From Betaproteobacteria bacterium (GTDB lineage: Bacteria; Pseudomonadota; Gammaproteobacteria; Burkholderiales; Casimicrobiaceae), in NCBI GenBank assembly GCA_027492485.1, contig JAPUER010000029.1:23559-87558 (forward strand): a stretch of DNA of 64,000 nucleotides. Direction: 5' to 3'. Position 1 is the first letter of the stretch, and the number at the start of each line of letters is the position of its first letter. This document shows positions 26,938 through 36,692 of the stretch, one piece after another. The notes beneath the pieces are model-generated. The model searched no databases and had not been told where the DNA came from. It was given only the letters and a program-made list of their open reading frames with translations. Position numbers and translations under genes: made by a program.

Positions 26938-26953
26938 CTGTACAAAACAACAG
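26938..26953 (-). promoter_or_regulatory. LexA (SOS) box upstream of the Y-family polymerase
   Basis: Minus-strand CTGTTGTTTTGTACAG fits CTGT-N8-ACAG exactly. The flanks extend it towards the canonical TACTGT...ACAGTA. It ends 12 bases from the polymerase ATG, overlapping where the promoter must lie. Confidence 0.8.
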
Positions 26954-27000
26954 ATTTGGGCGTCGTCCGCGCCGTTTCCGCAAGCCGCGTATCGAGATAT

Positions 27001-27118
27001 GGCTTTTGACCTGATAGCGGCATCCATACTGGGAAAAAGTGCGAAAAATTCTAATAGTCGACTTTAGGTCATTTACACCACTGAGCCCAAATAGAATGGC
27101 GCATCGATGAAAAAGCTG
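27001..27118 (+). repeat. 116-bp intergenic palindromic element, copy B
   Basis: It begins GGCTTTTGACC and ends ATGAAAAAGCTG. It contains AGTCGACTTT and, 15-16 bases on, CTGAGCCC, then GGCGC at the expected distance. It is the most diverged copy at its left end. It lies between the divergent polymerase and patatin genes, adjacent to the LexA box. Confidence 0.75.
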
Positions 27119-27177
27119 CTGCCTTCTCCCGCCCTGAACCACGATGTTGCGCGGCCGTTCGCCGCGGCGGTCGCGTC

Positions 27178-28278
27178 ATGAAAGCGCTGCAAATTTTTGC
27201 CGGCCCGCGGGCGCTCGCTCACCTGCGCACGCACGGCCTGGCGCCGGCGCACGTGCGCGCGATCCCGGCGGCGGCCGGTGGCCCGAAGGGGCTGACGCTG
27301 TTGCCGCTGGATCGCTTCCTGTTCGGCGAGTGGCTGCCGCAATCGGCGCAACCGCTCGACCTGATCGGCGCCTCGATCGGCGCCTGGCGCATGGCCGCAG
27401 CGATGCTCGACCGGCCGGCGGCGGCGATTGCCGAGCTGGAGCAGGCCTATATCCATCAGGACTACGACGTGCCGCCGGGGCGCAAGGCGCCGACGCGGGA
27501 GCACATCAGCGAACGCTTCGCCGAGGGCATCCACGCGATGTTCGGCAAACGGGTGGACGAGGTGCTCGGCCACCCGCGCTACCGGCTGCACGTGGTCACC
27601 TCGCGCGGGCGCCACATCCTGCATCGCGACAACCGCCTGCGTTCGCCGCTGGGTTACGCCGGGGCGTTCTTCACCAACGTCGCGTCGCGCAAGGCGATGG
27701 GCGCCTGGCTGGAGCGCGCGGTGTTTTCGTCGCATCTGGCCGAGGGCCGGCCGCTGCCGTTCGCCGCCAACGACTACCGGACGCGCCGCTACGCGCTGTC
27801 GGCGGCCAACTTCGCCTCCGTAGTGCAGGCGTCGTGTTCGATCCCCTTCCTGCTCAACGCCGTGCATGACATTGCCGGTGCACCGCCGGGCGCCTACTGG
27901 GACGGCGGCATCACCGACTACCACCTGCATCTGGATTACCGGCCTGCGCCAGGCAGCGAGCCGGCGCCCGGTGTGGTGCTGTATCCGCACTTCCAGCGCG
28001 CCGTGGTGCCCGGCTGGCTCGACAAATCGCTGAAATGGCGGCATCGCAGCACCCATTTTCTCGACGACGTCATCGTGCTGGCGCCGAATCCGGCCTGGGT
28101 CGCCACCCTGCCCAACCAAAAGCTGCCCGACCGCAGCGATTTCGCCCGCTACGGACGCGATCTGCGCGCCCGCGTCGCGGCCTGGGACACGGCAGTGGCC
28201 GAGAGCGGCCGTCTGCGCGACGAGTTTGCGGCGTGGGTCAATAGCGGCGATCCGGCGGCGGCCACTGCGCCGTTGTGA
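27178..28278 (+). CDS. Patatin-like phospholipase family protein
   Basis: A 366-residue Ser-Asp dyad acyl hydrolase. The nucleophile elbow is G-A-S-I-G (LIGASIGAWRMA), preceded by the oxyanion-hole Gly-rich AAAGGPKGL. The dyad Asp is in YWDGGITDYH. The natural lipid substrate is unknown and no signal peptide is visible, so it is likely cytoplasmic or injected. It precedes a glycosyltransferase by 32 bases on the same strand; they may be co-transcribed. Confidence 0.88.
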   Translation: MKALQIFAGPRALAHLRTHGLAPAHVRAIPAAAGGPKGLTLLPLDRFLFGEWLPQSAQPLDLIGASIGAWRMAAAMLDRPAAAIAELEQAYIHQDYDVPPGRKAPTREHISERFAEGIHAMFGKRVDEVLGHPRYRLHVVTSRGRHILHRDNRLRSPLGYAGAFFTNVASRKAMGAWLERAVFSSHLAEGRPLPFAANDYRTRRYALSAANFASVVQASCSIPFLLNAVHDIAGAPPGAYWDGGITDYHLHLDYRPAPGSEPAPGVVLYPHFQRAVVPGWLDKSLKWRHRSTHFLDDVIVLAPNPAWVATLPNQKLPDRSDFARYGRDLRARVAAWDTAVAESGRLRDEFAAWVNSGDPAAATAPL

Positions 28279-28310
28279 GCCGCCGCCTGCCGGAGCGCTA
28301 GCATCGCGGC

Positions 28311-29318
28311 ATGCAATCGACATCCGTAGCCGACCGATCTCCCGCCGCCGCCAACGGGCGCCGCCGCGTCTCGCTGGTGATCCCGATGTACAACGAGGTC
28401 GAAGCGCTGGGCGCACTGTTCGCCCGCCTCGACGCCGTGCTGCCGACCCTGGGCGGCTATGACTTCGAGATCGTTTGCGTCAACGACGGCAGCAGCGATG
28501 GCACGCTGGCTGCGCTGGAGGCGCAATGTGCCAATCCCGGCGCCAGTGTCGCGCGGCGGGCGCTGGTGGTGGTCGACCTCAGCCGCAACTTCGGCAAGGA
28601 GGCGGCGCTGTCGGCTGGGCTGCATGTCGCCGGCGGCGACGCCGTGATTCCGATCGACGCCGATCTGCAGGACCCGCCGGAAGCCATTGCCGCGCTGCTG
28701 GCGAAGTGGGAGGAGGGCTTTGAGGTGGTGCTGGCGCGGCGCAGCGACCGCTCGTCCGACTCGTTCGCCAAGCGCTTCAGCGCGCGTTCGTTCTACCGCA
28801 TTCACAACGCCGTTGCCGACGTGAAAATCCCCGACGACGTCGGCGACTTTCGCCTGCTGGATCGGGTGGTGGTCGACGCCCTTGGCAATCTGCCCGAAAG
28901 CCGGCGCTTCATGAAGGGCCTGTTCGCCTGGGTTGGCTTCCGCACCGCAACCATCGAATATCGGCGCGATCCGCGCAGCGCCGGCAGCAGCAAGTTCAAC
29001 GCCTGGAAACTGTGGAATTTCGCGCTCGAAGGGATCGCCAGTTTCTCCATTTCCCCGCTGCGCATCTGGACGTATATCGGTCTGCTGGTAGCGACGACCG
29101 CGATGGGCTGGGGCGGCTGGATCGCGCTGCGCACGCTGATCTGGGGCGTCGACGTGCCGGGCTACGCCTCGCTGCTGGTGGCGGTGCTCCTTCTCGGCGG
29201 GCTGCAACTGATCGGCATCGGCATGATTGGCGAATACTTGGGGCGGGCGTTCGTCGAGAGCAAGCGGCGGCCGGCTTTTTTGATTCGCCGCGTGGTGCGC
29301 AAAGTAAGCGACAAATGA
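28311..29318 (+). CDS. GT2 polyprenyl-phosphate glycosyltransferase (GtrB/DPM1-like)
   Basis: A 335-residue membrane-anchored GT2 enzyme that loads a sugar onto undecaprenyl phosphate. The A-fold starts SLVIPMYNE, with VNDGSSDGT, the metal motif IPIDADLQDPPE and GKEAALSAGL. Two C-terminal membrane helices (about 250-275 and 285-310) are typical of GtrB. Its TGA overlaps the ATG of the next gene, a multi-pass protein that would be the second transferase in a Gtr-type surface glycosylation pair. No GtrA-like flippase gene is adjacent. Confidence 0.9.
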   Translation: MQSTSVADRSPAAANGRRRVSLVIPMYNEVEALGALFARLDAVLPTLGGYDFEIVCVNDGSSDGTLAALEAQCANPGASVARRALVVVDLSRNFGKEAALSAGLHVAGGDAVIPIDADLQDPPEAIAALLAKWEEGFEVVLARRSDRSSDSFAKRFSARSFYRIHNAVADVKIPDDVGDFRLLDRVVVDALGNLPESRRFMKGLFAWVGFRTATIEYRRDPRSAGSSKFNAWKLWNFALEGIASFSISPLRIWTYIGLLVATTAMGWGGWIALRTLIWGVDVPGYASLLVAVLLLGGLQLIGIGMIGEYLGRAFVESKRRPAFLIRRVVRKVSDK

Positions 29319-31060
29319 AGCCAATACCGGAAAACTACTCGCCTCTCGCTAGACTCGCCGCTTTGCTGGTTGTCTTTCTCGTTGCCGGTTTGGCGCTTAG
29401 CCATGTGGCAATCACGATCAACACGATCAAGCAATTTACGCTGACAAATGCGTTTCAGGATCAGTTCCGGCTCTACGACCGATATTTGTCGGAGCCCTTT
29501 CCGCTATCCATCTTTCTGCTGGAAAACGGACATCGTCCTATAGTGCCCGGGCTGCTGCGTTGGCTTGAGTTGAACTACTTTTCTGGTGCGCAAATACTTC
29601 AGATAACCTTCGCGTGGCTCTGCGCTGCGCTAACAAGCCTCCTGCTGCTTCGGCTCTACTACCAGGGGCGGCGTTTGCCAGTTGTGATCGGCGTTGCGGG
29701 CGCCATCGCCGCAACAATTATGTGGAACGCTAACGCTCGCATGTTCATTCATGCGTACGAAGCCGTTCATGTCTTTCCAATCTATGCGGCGCTTGTCGGG
29801 GCACTGTATTTGTCCGCCGACTGCGGGGGGCGCAGCGCTTTTTACCGACTGCTGGTTGCGTTGGTACTTTGTGTGCTTGCCACAATATCTTTCGGGCCAG
29901 GCATCGTTACGTTCGCCGCCGTTGGCTTTTTGCTCATACTGCACCGCATGCCATGGCGTGTCATTCTTTGCTGGGCTGGTGCTTCGGCGTTTGTGTTGCT
30001 TGCCTACACCTTTTTGTTGCCAGGTGGCGATGGCGTGCGCGCTGCTTCGAAGGCGTTTGTCATCGGCGACACCATGTACTTCCTGGCGGTCCGTGTGTCC
30101 GCATATTGGCTCGAACTCCTCACTCCCTGGTGGGGTGCTCACGTGGCGGCTAATCAGACTTTTTGCCTCGCTGTCGCATGTGTCACGGTTGGCGCAACAT
30201 TTGCTGCTGTCGGAAGGCGATTCTTCCTGGGCCGGCAGTTTTCCCGCACGGAACTGGTGTCTGCCGGCCTTGTCGCGTTTGGCTTTCTCACTAACGCTGC
30301 TATTGCAATAAATCGTACCGGGCATTTTCTCGAACATCCTGGCGATGCCACGGCCGAACGCTATCTTTGCTGGAGTGCAGTGCTTTGGCTTGGTATCGCT
30401 CTGTACTGGATTGACAGGGCCGAACAGAGGTCACACGAAAGCCTCTTGGCGATTCTCGGCGTCGTACTGTTGGTGGGATCGATCGCCATTGAGCGCGCAA
30501 ACTGGTGGCGTTCCTGGTCATCGAGTACCTATCGGATTGTGCAACTGACTGCGGTCGCCTATGAACAGAATATCGCGCACCCGCATCGTCTGATTGAAAT
30601 TGCAGGCGCAAACGTCGACGAGACGCAACGGGCGATAAGTCGGATGCGTGAAGCGGGCACGATGATTTTTGCGAAGCGGGAAGAAGACCTGCTTGACCGC
30701 CAAATTCCCGTGGGTCGCATTGACACCGCCGTCGAGAGAATTTCTGCGACAGTTGACGTAGCGGACAGCAGAAATATGCCGGTTGGTTCGCCGTGGGGAA
30801 TTATTGCGTTTGACTTGCCGCGCTCGATAGCTTATCGGTACAACAAGTACGAATTTTGGCTTGTTGACAGCAACAACGTAGCAAAGGGGCGTTGTGCGCG
30901 GACCGGCACGCGACGAACGGAAACGGACTATTCACGCTACTTCCGGACGGTACATAACAAAGTAGATTGCTATGTGAATAAGTCTGCATCAACGATGCAA
31001 TTGGTCGCGCACCGCGGCGAGGAATGGCCTGTGATAGCGAGCGTATTGGTGCGGCAGTAG
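29315..31060 (+). CDS. Unrecognised multi-pass membrane protein, possible GtrC-type glycosyltransferase
   Basis: A 581-residue protein with about ten membrane spans in the first 400 residues. A soluble C-terminal domain of about 180 residues follows. A Tyr/Asp-containing first loop (AFQDQFRLYDRYLSEPFPLSIF) precedes the second span, a place where GT-C enzymes keep their acidic catalytic residues. Its codon use is visibly AT-richer than the neighbours', suggesting horizontal transfer. It is translationally coupled (ATGA) to the GtrB-like gene. The likely role is transfer of the lipid-linked sugar to O-antigen or another surface polymer; this is inference. Confidence 0.7.
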   Translation: MKPIPENYSPLARLAALLVVFLVAGLALSHVAITINTIKQFTLTNAFQDQFRLYDRYLSEPFPLSIFLLENGHRPIVPGLLRWLELNYFSGAQILQITFAWLCAALTSLLLLRLYYQGRRLPVVIGVAGAIAATIMWNANARMFIHAYEAVHVFPIYAALVGALYLSADCGGRSAFYRLLVALVLCVLATISFGPGIVTFAAVGFLLILHRMPWRVILCWAGASAFVLLAYTFLLPGGDGVRAASKAFVIGDTMYFLAVRVSAYWLELLTPWWGAHVAANQTFCLAVACVTVGATFAAVGRRFFLGRQFSRTELVSAGLVAFGFLTNAAIAINRTGHFLEHPGDATAERYLCWSAVLWLGIALYWIDRAEQRSHESLLAILGVVLLVGSIAIERANWWRSWSSSTYRIVQLTAVAYEQNIAHPHRLIEIAGANVDETQRAISRMREAGTMIFAKREEDLLDRQIPVGRIDTAVERISATVDVADSRNMPVGSPWGIIAFDLPRSIAYRYNKYEFWLVDSNNVAKGRCARTGTRRTETDYSRYFRTVHNKVDCYVNKSASTMQLVAHRGEEWPVIASVLVRQ

Positions 31061-31092
31061 CTTGCACCGGCGATTGCAGTTGATCTGGGCAA

Positions 31093-32757
31093 TCAGCGTT
31101 TGGTCAACTCAATTTCCCGATCCCGCAACACCTTGCGCTGGATCTTGCCCGTCGTAGTCATCGGCAATTCGCTGACGAATTCGAACTCTTTCGGATACTC
31201 GTAAGGTGCCAGCTTGCCGCGAACGTGCCTGGCAAGCTCCTCTTCGAGCGCGGCCCCTGGGCTGTATCCGGCCGCCAGTATGACGAATGCCTTGACGATG
31301 GCGCCACGGTCGCGGTCGGGCTTGCCGATGACCGCTGCCATCGCCACCGACGGGTGCTGCAGCAGGCAGCTTTCCACTTCGGCAGGCCCGATGCGATAGC
31401 CCGCACTCTTGATGACGTCGTCGCTGCGGCCTTCGTACCAGAGATACCCGTCGGCATCCATGCGCGCCATGTCGCCAGTACGGCACCAGTCGCCGTCATA
31501 CTTGGCCCGGGTGCCTGCCTCGTTGTCGAGGTAGCCGAGAAAGAACACCGGATCAAGATCGCCGTGGATGTCGCGCCGGTTGACAGCAATGTCGCCGGTC
31601 TCTCCAACCTTGACCACCCGACCCAGCGCATCGATGACGGCCACCTGGTGTCCCGGGTAGGCGCGGCCCATGCTGCCCGGCCGCGCGGGCCAGAGCTTGG
31701 CGCAGTTGCCGACCACGTAGTTGAGCTCGGTCTGCCCGAACATCTCGTTGAGGGTGACGCCCAGCGCTTGCTGCGTCCAGTTGAACACGGTTTCGCCGAC
31801 GCTCTCGCCGGCGCTCATGATCGAACGCAGCTTGAGCTGGTAGCGCTCGCGCGGATTGGGGACCGCTTTCATCATCATCTTGAGCGCGGTGGGGAACAGA
31901 AAGGTGCAGGTGACCTGATGCCGCTCCAGCAACGACAGTGCGCGCTCCGGTTCGAAGCGGCCACGATATCCGACCAGCGTGTGACCAAAGAACAACGTTG
32001 GCAGCAGCGCATCCCACAATCCGCCCGTCCATGCCCAGTCCGCAGGCGACCAGAAGACGTCGCCCGGCTGAGGAAACAGGTTGTGGGAAAAGATGAACCC
32101 GGACGAATTGCCGTACATCGCGCGATGCGGAATCAGCGCGCCCTTCGGCGGCCCGGTGGTGCCGCTGGTGTAGATGATCATCGCGGCGTCGTCCGCCCGC
32201 GTTGCCGCGACGGGCTGGTCCGGCCGCCCGCGCGCCAGCAAATCGTCCCAGTCGAGCGCATTCGCGTCCTTTGCACCGGCACACGCGATCACATGCGCCA
32301 GACCGCCGACGGCACTGCGCACGGCCAGCACATTGGGCAGCGACGAGGCGTCGCAGATGGCGGCCTTGCACCCCGCGTTACCGAGGCGAAATTCCAGTGC
32401 ATCCGGTCCGAACAGCACCGTCAACGGCACGGCGACCGCGCCCAGATGCAGTACCGCCAGCAGTGAAACCGCCGTTTCGATACGCTGCGGCAGGCAAATG
32501 GCGACCCGGTCGCCCGGCTGGATACCCAGCTCCGCAAGCGCCGACGCCATCCGTACCACCCGTGCCGAAAGCTCCGCAAAGCTGACGCGCTCGCTCGCGC
32601 CGGTCTCGTCTTCCCAGACGATTGCCGTTCGCACGGCCCGCGTGGGATCGGCCTGCCAGCGATGCGCGCAGGCGGTAGCCACATTGAATGTGTTGGGGAC
32701 CAGCCAACGCCAGCGGCTGTACTCTCTCGCGTATTGATCGATCTGTTGGGTTGCCAT
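31093..32757 (-). CDS. AMP-dependent acyl-CoA synthetase
   Basis: A 554-residue ANL-superfamily enzyme that activates a carboxylic acid to acyl-CoA through an acyl-adenylate. The P-loop-like motif is IIYTSGTTGPPKGAL. The adenine region is NEMFGQTELNYVVGN, the hinge is WCRTGDMARMDADGYLWYEGRSDDVIKSAGYRIGP, and the catalytic Lys is in TTTGKIQRKVLR. The overall form resembles acetyl-/medium-chain acyl-CoA synthetases. The substrate is not determinable. It is convergent with the upstream membrane protein and divergent from a small ORF. Confidence 0.92.
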   Translation of the reverse strand: MATQQIDQYAREYSRWRWLVPNTFNVATACAHRWQADPTRAVRTAIVWEDETGASERVSFAELSARVVRMASALAELGIQPGDRVAICLPQRIETAVSLLAVLHLGAVAVPLTVLFGPDALEFRLGNAGCKAAICDASSLPNVLAVRSAVGGLAHVIACAGAKDANALDWDDLLARGRPDQPVAATRADDAAMIIYTSGTTGPPKGALIPHRAMYGNSSGFIFSHNLFPQPGDVFWSPADWAWTGGLWDALLPTLFFGHTLVGYRGRFEPERALSLLERHQVTCTFLFPTALKMMMKAVPNPRERYQLKLRSIMSAGESVGETVFNWTQQALGVTLNEMFGQTELNYVVGNCAKLWPARPGSMGRAYPGHQVAVIDALGRVVKVGETGDIAVNRRDIHGDLDPVFFLGYLDNEAGTRAKYDGDWCRTGDMARMDADGYLWYEGRSDDVIKSAGYRIGPAEVESCLLQHPSVAMAAVIGKPDRDRGAIVKAFVILAAGYSPGAALEEELARHVRGKLAPYEYPKEFEFVSELPMTTTGKIQRKVLRDREIELTKR

Positions 32758-32809
32758 TGGTCGCTCCAGCGCACCTGCAGCTCGCGGTACTGATTCGTAG
32801 AATAGCGGG

Positions 32810-32965
32810 GTGAACGAACTTACGCCATCCGTTACCTACCGCCGCAAATCTGCGCTGGCCCGCGTGCTAGTCTGGCTGGCCATCGCGGTTGCGCTCGGCC
32901 TGACCTACGCGGCATATGACCAGATGGATCTCGTGCTGCAATGGGTGACGGCGCGGCTGTGTTAA
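32810..32965 (+). CDS. Small single-span membrane ORF (hypothetical)
   Basis: A 51-residue reading frame beginning with GTG. It consists of a short basic N-terminus (YRRKSALARV), one hydrophobic span (LVWLAIAVALGLTYAAY) and an acidic/aromatic tail ending in Cys. It fits between the divergent acyl-CoA synthetase and the convergent giant glycosyltransferase. An AGCGGG stretch just upstream of the GTG could serve as a weak ribosome-binding site. It may be a real small membrane protein; there is no homology evidence. Confidence 0.4.
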   Translation: MNELTPSVTYRRKSALARVLVWLAIAVALGLTYAAYDQMDLVLQWVTARLC

Positions 32966-32990
32966 GGCGCGACCGGGCCGAGCCGGCGGT

Positions 32991-35900
32991 TCAACCGAAA
33001 ATTGCCTTGATGGCCGGCGCCGCAGACTCCGGCGAAAAATTCGCCTGAACGTTGTCGATACCTGCGCGCGCCAGCGTCCGCCACAAATCGGCGTCGTTGT
33101 AGACCCGCGCAACGGCTTCGGCAAATGCGCGCGGGTCGTCCGCCACCAGCACATCAGTGCCATCGCACAGCTTCATCCCTTCCACCGCGCAGGCCGTGGC
33201 GACGACCGGAACACCGTGGTTCATCGCCTCGTTGACTTTGCCCTTCACGCCAGCACCAAAGCGCAACGGCGCGATCGATACCCGCGCCGCCCGCAGTAGC
33301 GGCGCCGTGTCCTCCACATAGCCGAGAATCTTGAGGCCGTCCTGCGCGAGTCTGGCGATGTCGTCGGGCATATTGCTGCCGACGATCGTTGTAACCACGC
33401 CGGGCAGCAGTTTGCGGATGTGGGGCAGTATCTCCGTCGCGTACCACTTGACCGCATCCACATTCGGCGGATGCCTGAATCCGCCGACAAACAGAAGGCC
33501 ATTGCGTGACGCGTAATCGCCGCCCGCGGCGGTGGGCTGATGGATGTTCGATACGATCTCGACGCGCGCCTGCGGCAGCAGACGCGCGAGCAACTCCTGC
33601 TCGAATCTGGAGACGACGAGCGTAGCGTCGCTGTGCGCCACGGTCGCCAACTCGCGGGCGCGGGTGGACGCGGCGCTGCGCAGCATCGAGGCGTTGCCCG
33701 TCAACTGAGCTTCGCGTTCCTCGCGAACAAAGTGCAGGTCGACCGTATCGAATATCACCCTGGCTTTGGGCGCCAGCTTGCGCACACTGTGCAGGTACTG
33801 CGAGGCAATGTAGTGGCGGCAAAAGACAATCGTGTCCAGCGTCTTGCCGCGCTCAGTGAGCAAGGCGCGCACCGAACGCACGAAAGGATGGCACATCACC
33901 TCCACACCCATTGCGGTGAGCTGAGCTGCGTATCTTGGATTGCCGTCAAGGTTGTCGGCGACAAAGGTGACGTGGTGCCCCGCCCCGCGCAGGATGCGCA
34001 GCATATTGAGCAGCCGTACCGAGCCCGAATCCTGATCGGGCGTGATCATGCAGGCTTCGACGATCAGGATGTTGCTGCGGGTGCCGCGATGCGCTTCCTG
34101 CTCCGGTTCGACGGCGTTATCGCGATGGTTTGCGAGTGTCGCCTGCCAGCGTTCAAAGAATTTGCCCGCGTTGGTTACCTGGTGCGCCTTGATGCCGCTG
34201 TTCTCATCGCGGCCGTGGCTGACGCCTTCGAGATGGAAAATTTCGGCTGCTGGCTGATAGAGCACGCGAAGCCCGTGCGCCCGCACCTGGAACGCCAGAT
34301 CGGTGTCTTCGTAGTACGCCGGTGCATAGTATTTGTCGAACCCGCCCAGTGACAGAAACAGGTCGCGACGAATCGCCAGCGCGGCACCGGAGCAGTAGTC
34401 GACGTCGCGAACGTAGTTGAAGCGGGGATCGTCGCGGTGTTGCCCGCGGCCCCAGTTCCAGGCGCTGCCGTCGCGCCAGACAATGCCACCGGCCTCTTGA
34501 ATGCTGCCATCGGCGTTGAGCAACTTGGCGCCAACGAGACCAACGTTGTCGTGCTGCGCAAACGTATCGAGCAGCGCATCGAGCGCGCCGGGACGCACCA
34601 CGGTGTCGTTGTTGAGGATGATCAGCCAATCGCCGCGCGCCGCCTGGGCGCCGGCATTGACGTTGCCGATGAATCCCAGATTGCGTTCGTTGCGCAGCAC
34701 ACGTATGCCGCTCACGGGCGCCAATGCCGCCGCCGCCGGTTCCGGCGAACAGTCGTCCATCACCACGATTTCGTAGGGCTTTCGGGGGGGATTCGCGGCG
34801 ATGCTGTGCAGACAGCCGAATGTCGTCTCATGCTGACCGTAGACCGGCACGACGATCGACACCACCGGTCGCGTCATCTGCTCCGGGAAACGAAGCGGCG
34901 CGATGGTCGAAGGCTGCAAGGCGGGAAGCGCATTTGCCGTGGCCTGCGGTCGGTTGCGATACTCGGCGAGCAGGCGTGTCGTCACTGCCGGCAGGCCACC
35001 GCGCCGGTACCGCGCCATGCCGCCGCGCAGCAGTGCCGGCGAGCGGCGCAGCAGGCGCGCCGATACCGACACGACATGTGCGACATCGCGACTGAGGCTG
35101 ACCGCCTGGCGCAGCGGCCGTGTCATGCGCCAGAAGCTGCTCGCCAGCAACTCATCCCGCTCTTGTCTGACCTGCGTTGCCTCGCGCTCGAGCATCGCGA
35201 TGCGCTCGCGGGCGCCCTGTTCGCGCGAATCCGACGCGTCGAGAACGTCACGCAGTTCGTCGCATGATGTCTCCAGTGCGGTGATGTGGGCGTTCGCGGA
35301 TGTGAACTGCTGCTGCAGATCGTCGACGATGTCTTCATGATACTTGCGACCGACGACGCTGTGCTCGCCCGGACCGACGGTCGCCAGTTCGCCTTCGACC
35401 GCCAGCACGGACGGTCGATGACCACCGTAGACGCCAATCCGGAAGGAGTCGAGGATCTGCACATTCGCTGCTGGCGGATCGGTCGTCAGGGCGGCGCTTT
35501 GCTGCAACAGACGCAGCAGCTTTGCCGGATTGCCCTCGACGCGGGAAGCAGGCAGACGAGGCAGGTAACGATCGAGCCAGCGTTCGCCGCTCAGCACGGC
35601 GACGACGCGCTCGTCGCGGGCGCGCCCTCCCGGTCCGCTTTCATCGCTCGCCGCCGCGGCAAGCAAGCTGTCATGCCAAGTGTGCGGCGAGGCATCGAAC
35701 GGAACCAGTCTTGCGCGGTCGTTGTTCTGCAGACGGTCGCGCAGTGCACCGATATCGGACGCCACGATCGGCAGGCCGGAGGCGAGCGCTGCGGTGAGTG
35801 TGAACGAATACGTTTCCGGAACCTGCGACGGCAACCACAGCACGTCGGGACGCTCGATGCCGATCAGACGCGGCAGTTCTCCGGGCTCGTAGGAGCCGGT

Positions 35901-36692
35901 TGCGGTGAGCATTGGCGGCAGGGGCTCCGCGGCGTGCCCGAGCAAGCGCACCGTCAGCGGTGTTGCGTTGGTCATGGCATAGGTTGCGACGTCGACGGCG
36001 GCGCGCAACCCTTTGCTGGCTGCCAAGGCGCCGAGTAGCGCGACCTTCACCACGCGTGGCGGTGCCACCGCGACGTCCGCATGCGGCAACACTTCAATGT
36101 GCAGCTCGGGAAAGTAGCGGTGAAGTCGATCCGCGACGCTTTGGCTGGGCGCAAAAATCCGCTCCGCGCGCCCAAGCGTTGTCGCCATCGCCGCGCGCCA
36201 GTCCGCAATCGGCAACGCCCAAGCATGTGGTCGCCGGTCGAGGCAAGACCGGCAGCCGCTGTCGTCCGGCTCGCCGCAGTAGCGGCCATCGTGATCGGCA
36301 AACTGGTATTGTGGGCAAGCGACGAAGAAATCATGCAGCGTCACATCGAGCGGCACCGCCAATGCCCGGTCGAGCGTCAATACATCCGCTGGAAAGCCGT
36401 TTACATGGTGCAAATGCACGCGGTCGATCGCGATGGCTTTCAGAGCATCGACCAGCGCGGTGCGGTCGGTCGCGGGTATGCGCAACGATACGCTGTCGTA
36501 TCGCAACTCAAGGCGCTCTCCCGCTGCCGGTCGCAGAACGAGAACGCGCGCCTTACCTTGCAGCAGCACAAGTAGCATGTCGATATGCTGCTGCACACCG
36601 CCGCCCCAGGCGTGCGTGACCAGTAATATCTTTGGCAATCCGGGTTCGGCCAATGTCTGCAACACGGCGCCGCTGCGCTCTGCGAACCCCAC
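32991..36692 (-). CDS. Giant multi-domain glycosyltransferase (GT4-coiled coil-GT2-GT4)
   Basis: About 1233 residues with three transferase-like modules. An N-terminal GT-B domain (about 20-400) starts KILLVTHAWGGGVQQHID. A predicted coiled coil (about 455-545) is rich in Glu/Arg/Leu. A GT2 domain (about 620-860) has VSIVVPVYGQ, NNDTVV and YYEDTDLAFQVR. A C-terminal GT4 (about 930-1233) has LLFVGGFRHPPNVDAVKWY and PLRFGAGVKGKVNEAM. The GTG start overlaps the stop of the methyltransferase gene (TAGTG); a longer TTG-started form at 36764 would overlap it by 72 bases. It probably builds several linkages of one surface glycan. Confidence 0.88.
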   Translation of the reverse strand: MGFAERSGAVLQTLAEPGLPKILLVTHAWGGGVQQHIDMLLVLLQGKARVLVLRPAAGERLELRYDSVSLRIPATDRTALVDALKAIAIDRVHLHHVNGFPADVLTLDRALAVPLDVTLHDFFVACPQYQFADHDGRYCGEPDDSGCRSCLDRRPHAWALPIADWRAAMATTLGRAERIFAPSQSVADRLHRYFPELHIEVLPHADVAVAPPRVVKVALLGALAASKGLRAAVDVATYAMTNATPLTVRLLGHAAEPLPPMLTATGSYEPGELPRLIGIERPDVLWLPSQVPETYSFTLTAALASGLPIVASDIGALRDRLQNNDRARLVPFDASPHTWHDSLLAAAASDESGPGGRARDERVVAVLSGERWLDRYLPRLPASRVEGNPAKLLRLLQQSAALTTDPPAANVQILDSFRIGVYGGHRPSVLAVEGELATVGPGEHSVVGRKYHEDIVDDLQQQFTSANAHITALETSCDELRDVLDASDSREQGARERIAMLEREATQVRQERDELLASSFWRMTRPLRQAVSLSRDVAHVVSVSARLLRRSPALLRGGMARYRRGGLPAVTTRLLAEYRNRPQATANALPALQPSTIAPLRFPEQMTRPVVSIVVPVYGQHETTFGCLHSIAANPPRKPYEIVVMDDCSPEPAAAALAPVSGIRVLRNERNLGFIGNVNAGAQAARGDWLIILNNDTVVRPGALDALLDTFAQHDNVGLVGAKLLNADGSIQEAGGIVWRDGSAWNWGRGQHRDDPRFNYVRDVDYCSGAALAIRRDLFLSLGGFDKYYAPAYYEDTDLAFQVRAHGLRVLYQPAAEIFHLEGVSHGRDENSGIKAHQVTNAGKFFERWQATLANHRDNAVEPEQEAHRGTRSNILIVEACMITPDQDSGSVRLLNMLRILRGAGHHVTFVADNLDGNPRYAAQLTAMGVEVMCHPFVRSVRALLTERGKTLDTIVFCRHYIASQYLHSVRKLAPKARVIFDTVDLHFVREEREAQLTGNASMLRSAASTRARELATVAHSDATLVVSRFEQELLARLLPQARVEIVSNIHQPTAAGGDYASRNGLLFVGGFRHPPNVDAVKWYATEILPHIRKLLPGVVTTIVGSNMPDDIARLAQDGLKILGYVEDTAPLLRAARVSIAPLRFGAGVKGKVNEAMNHGVPVVATACAVEGMKLCDGTDVLVADDPRAFAEAVARVYNDADLWRTLARAGIDNVQANFSPESAAPAIKAIFG

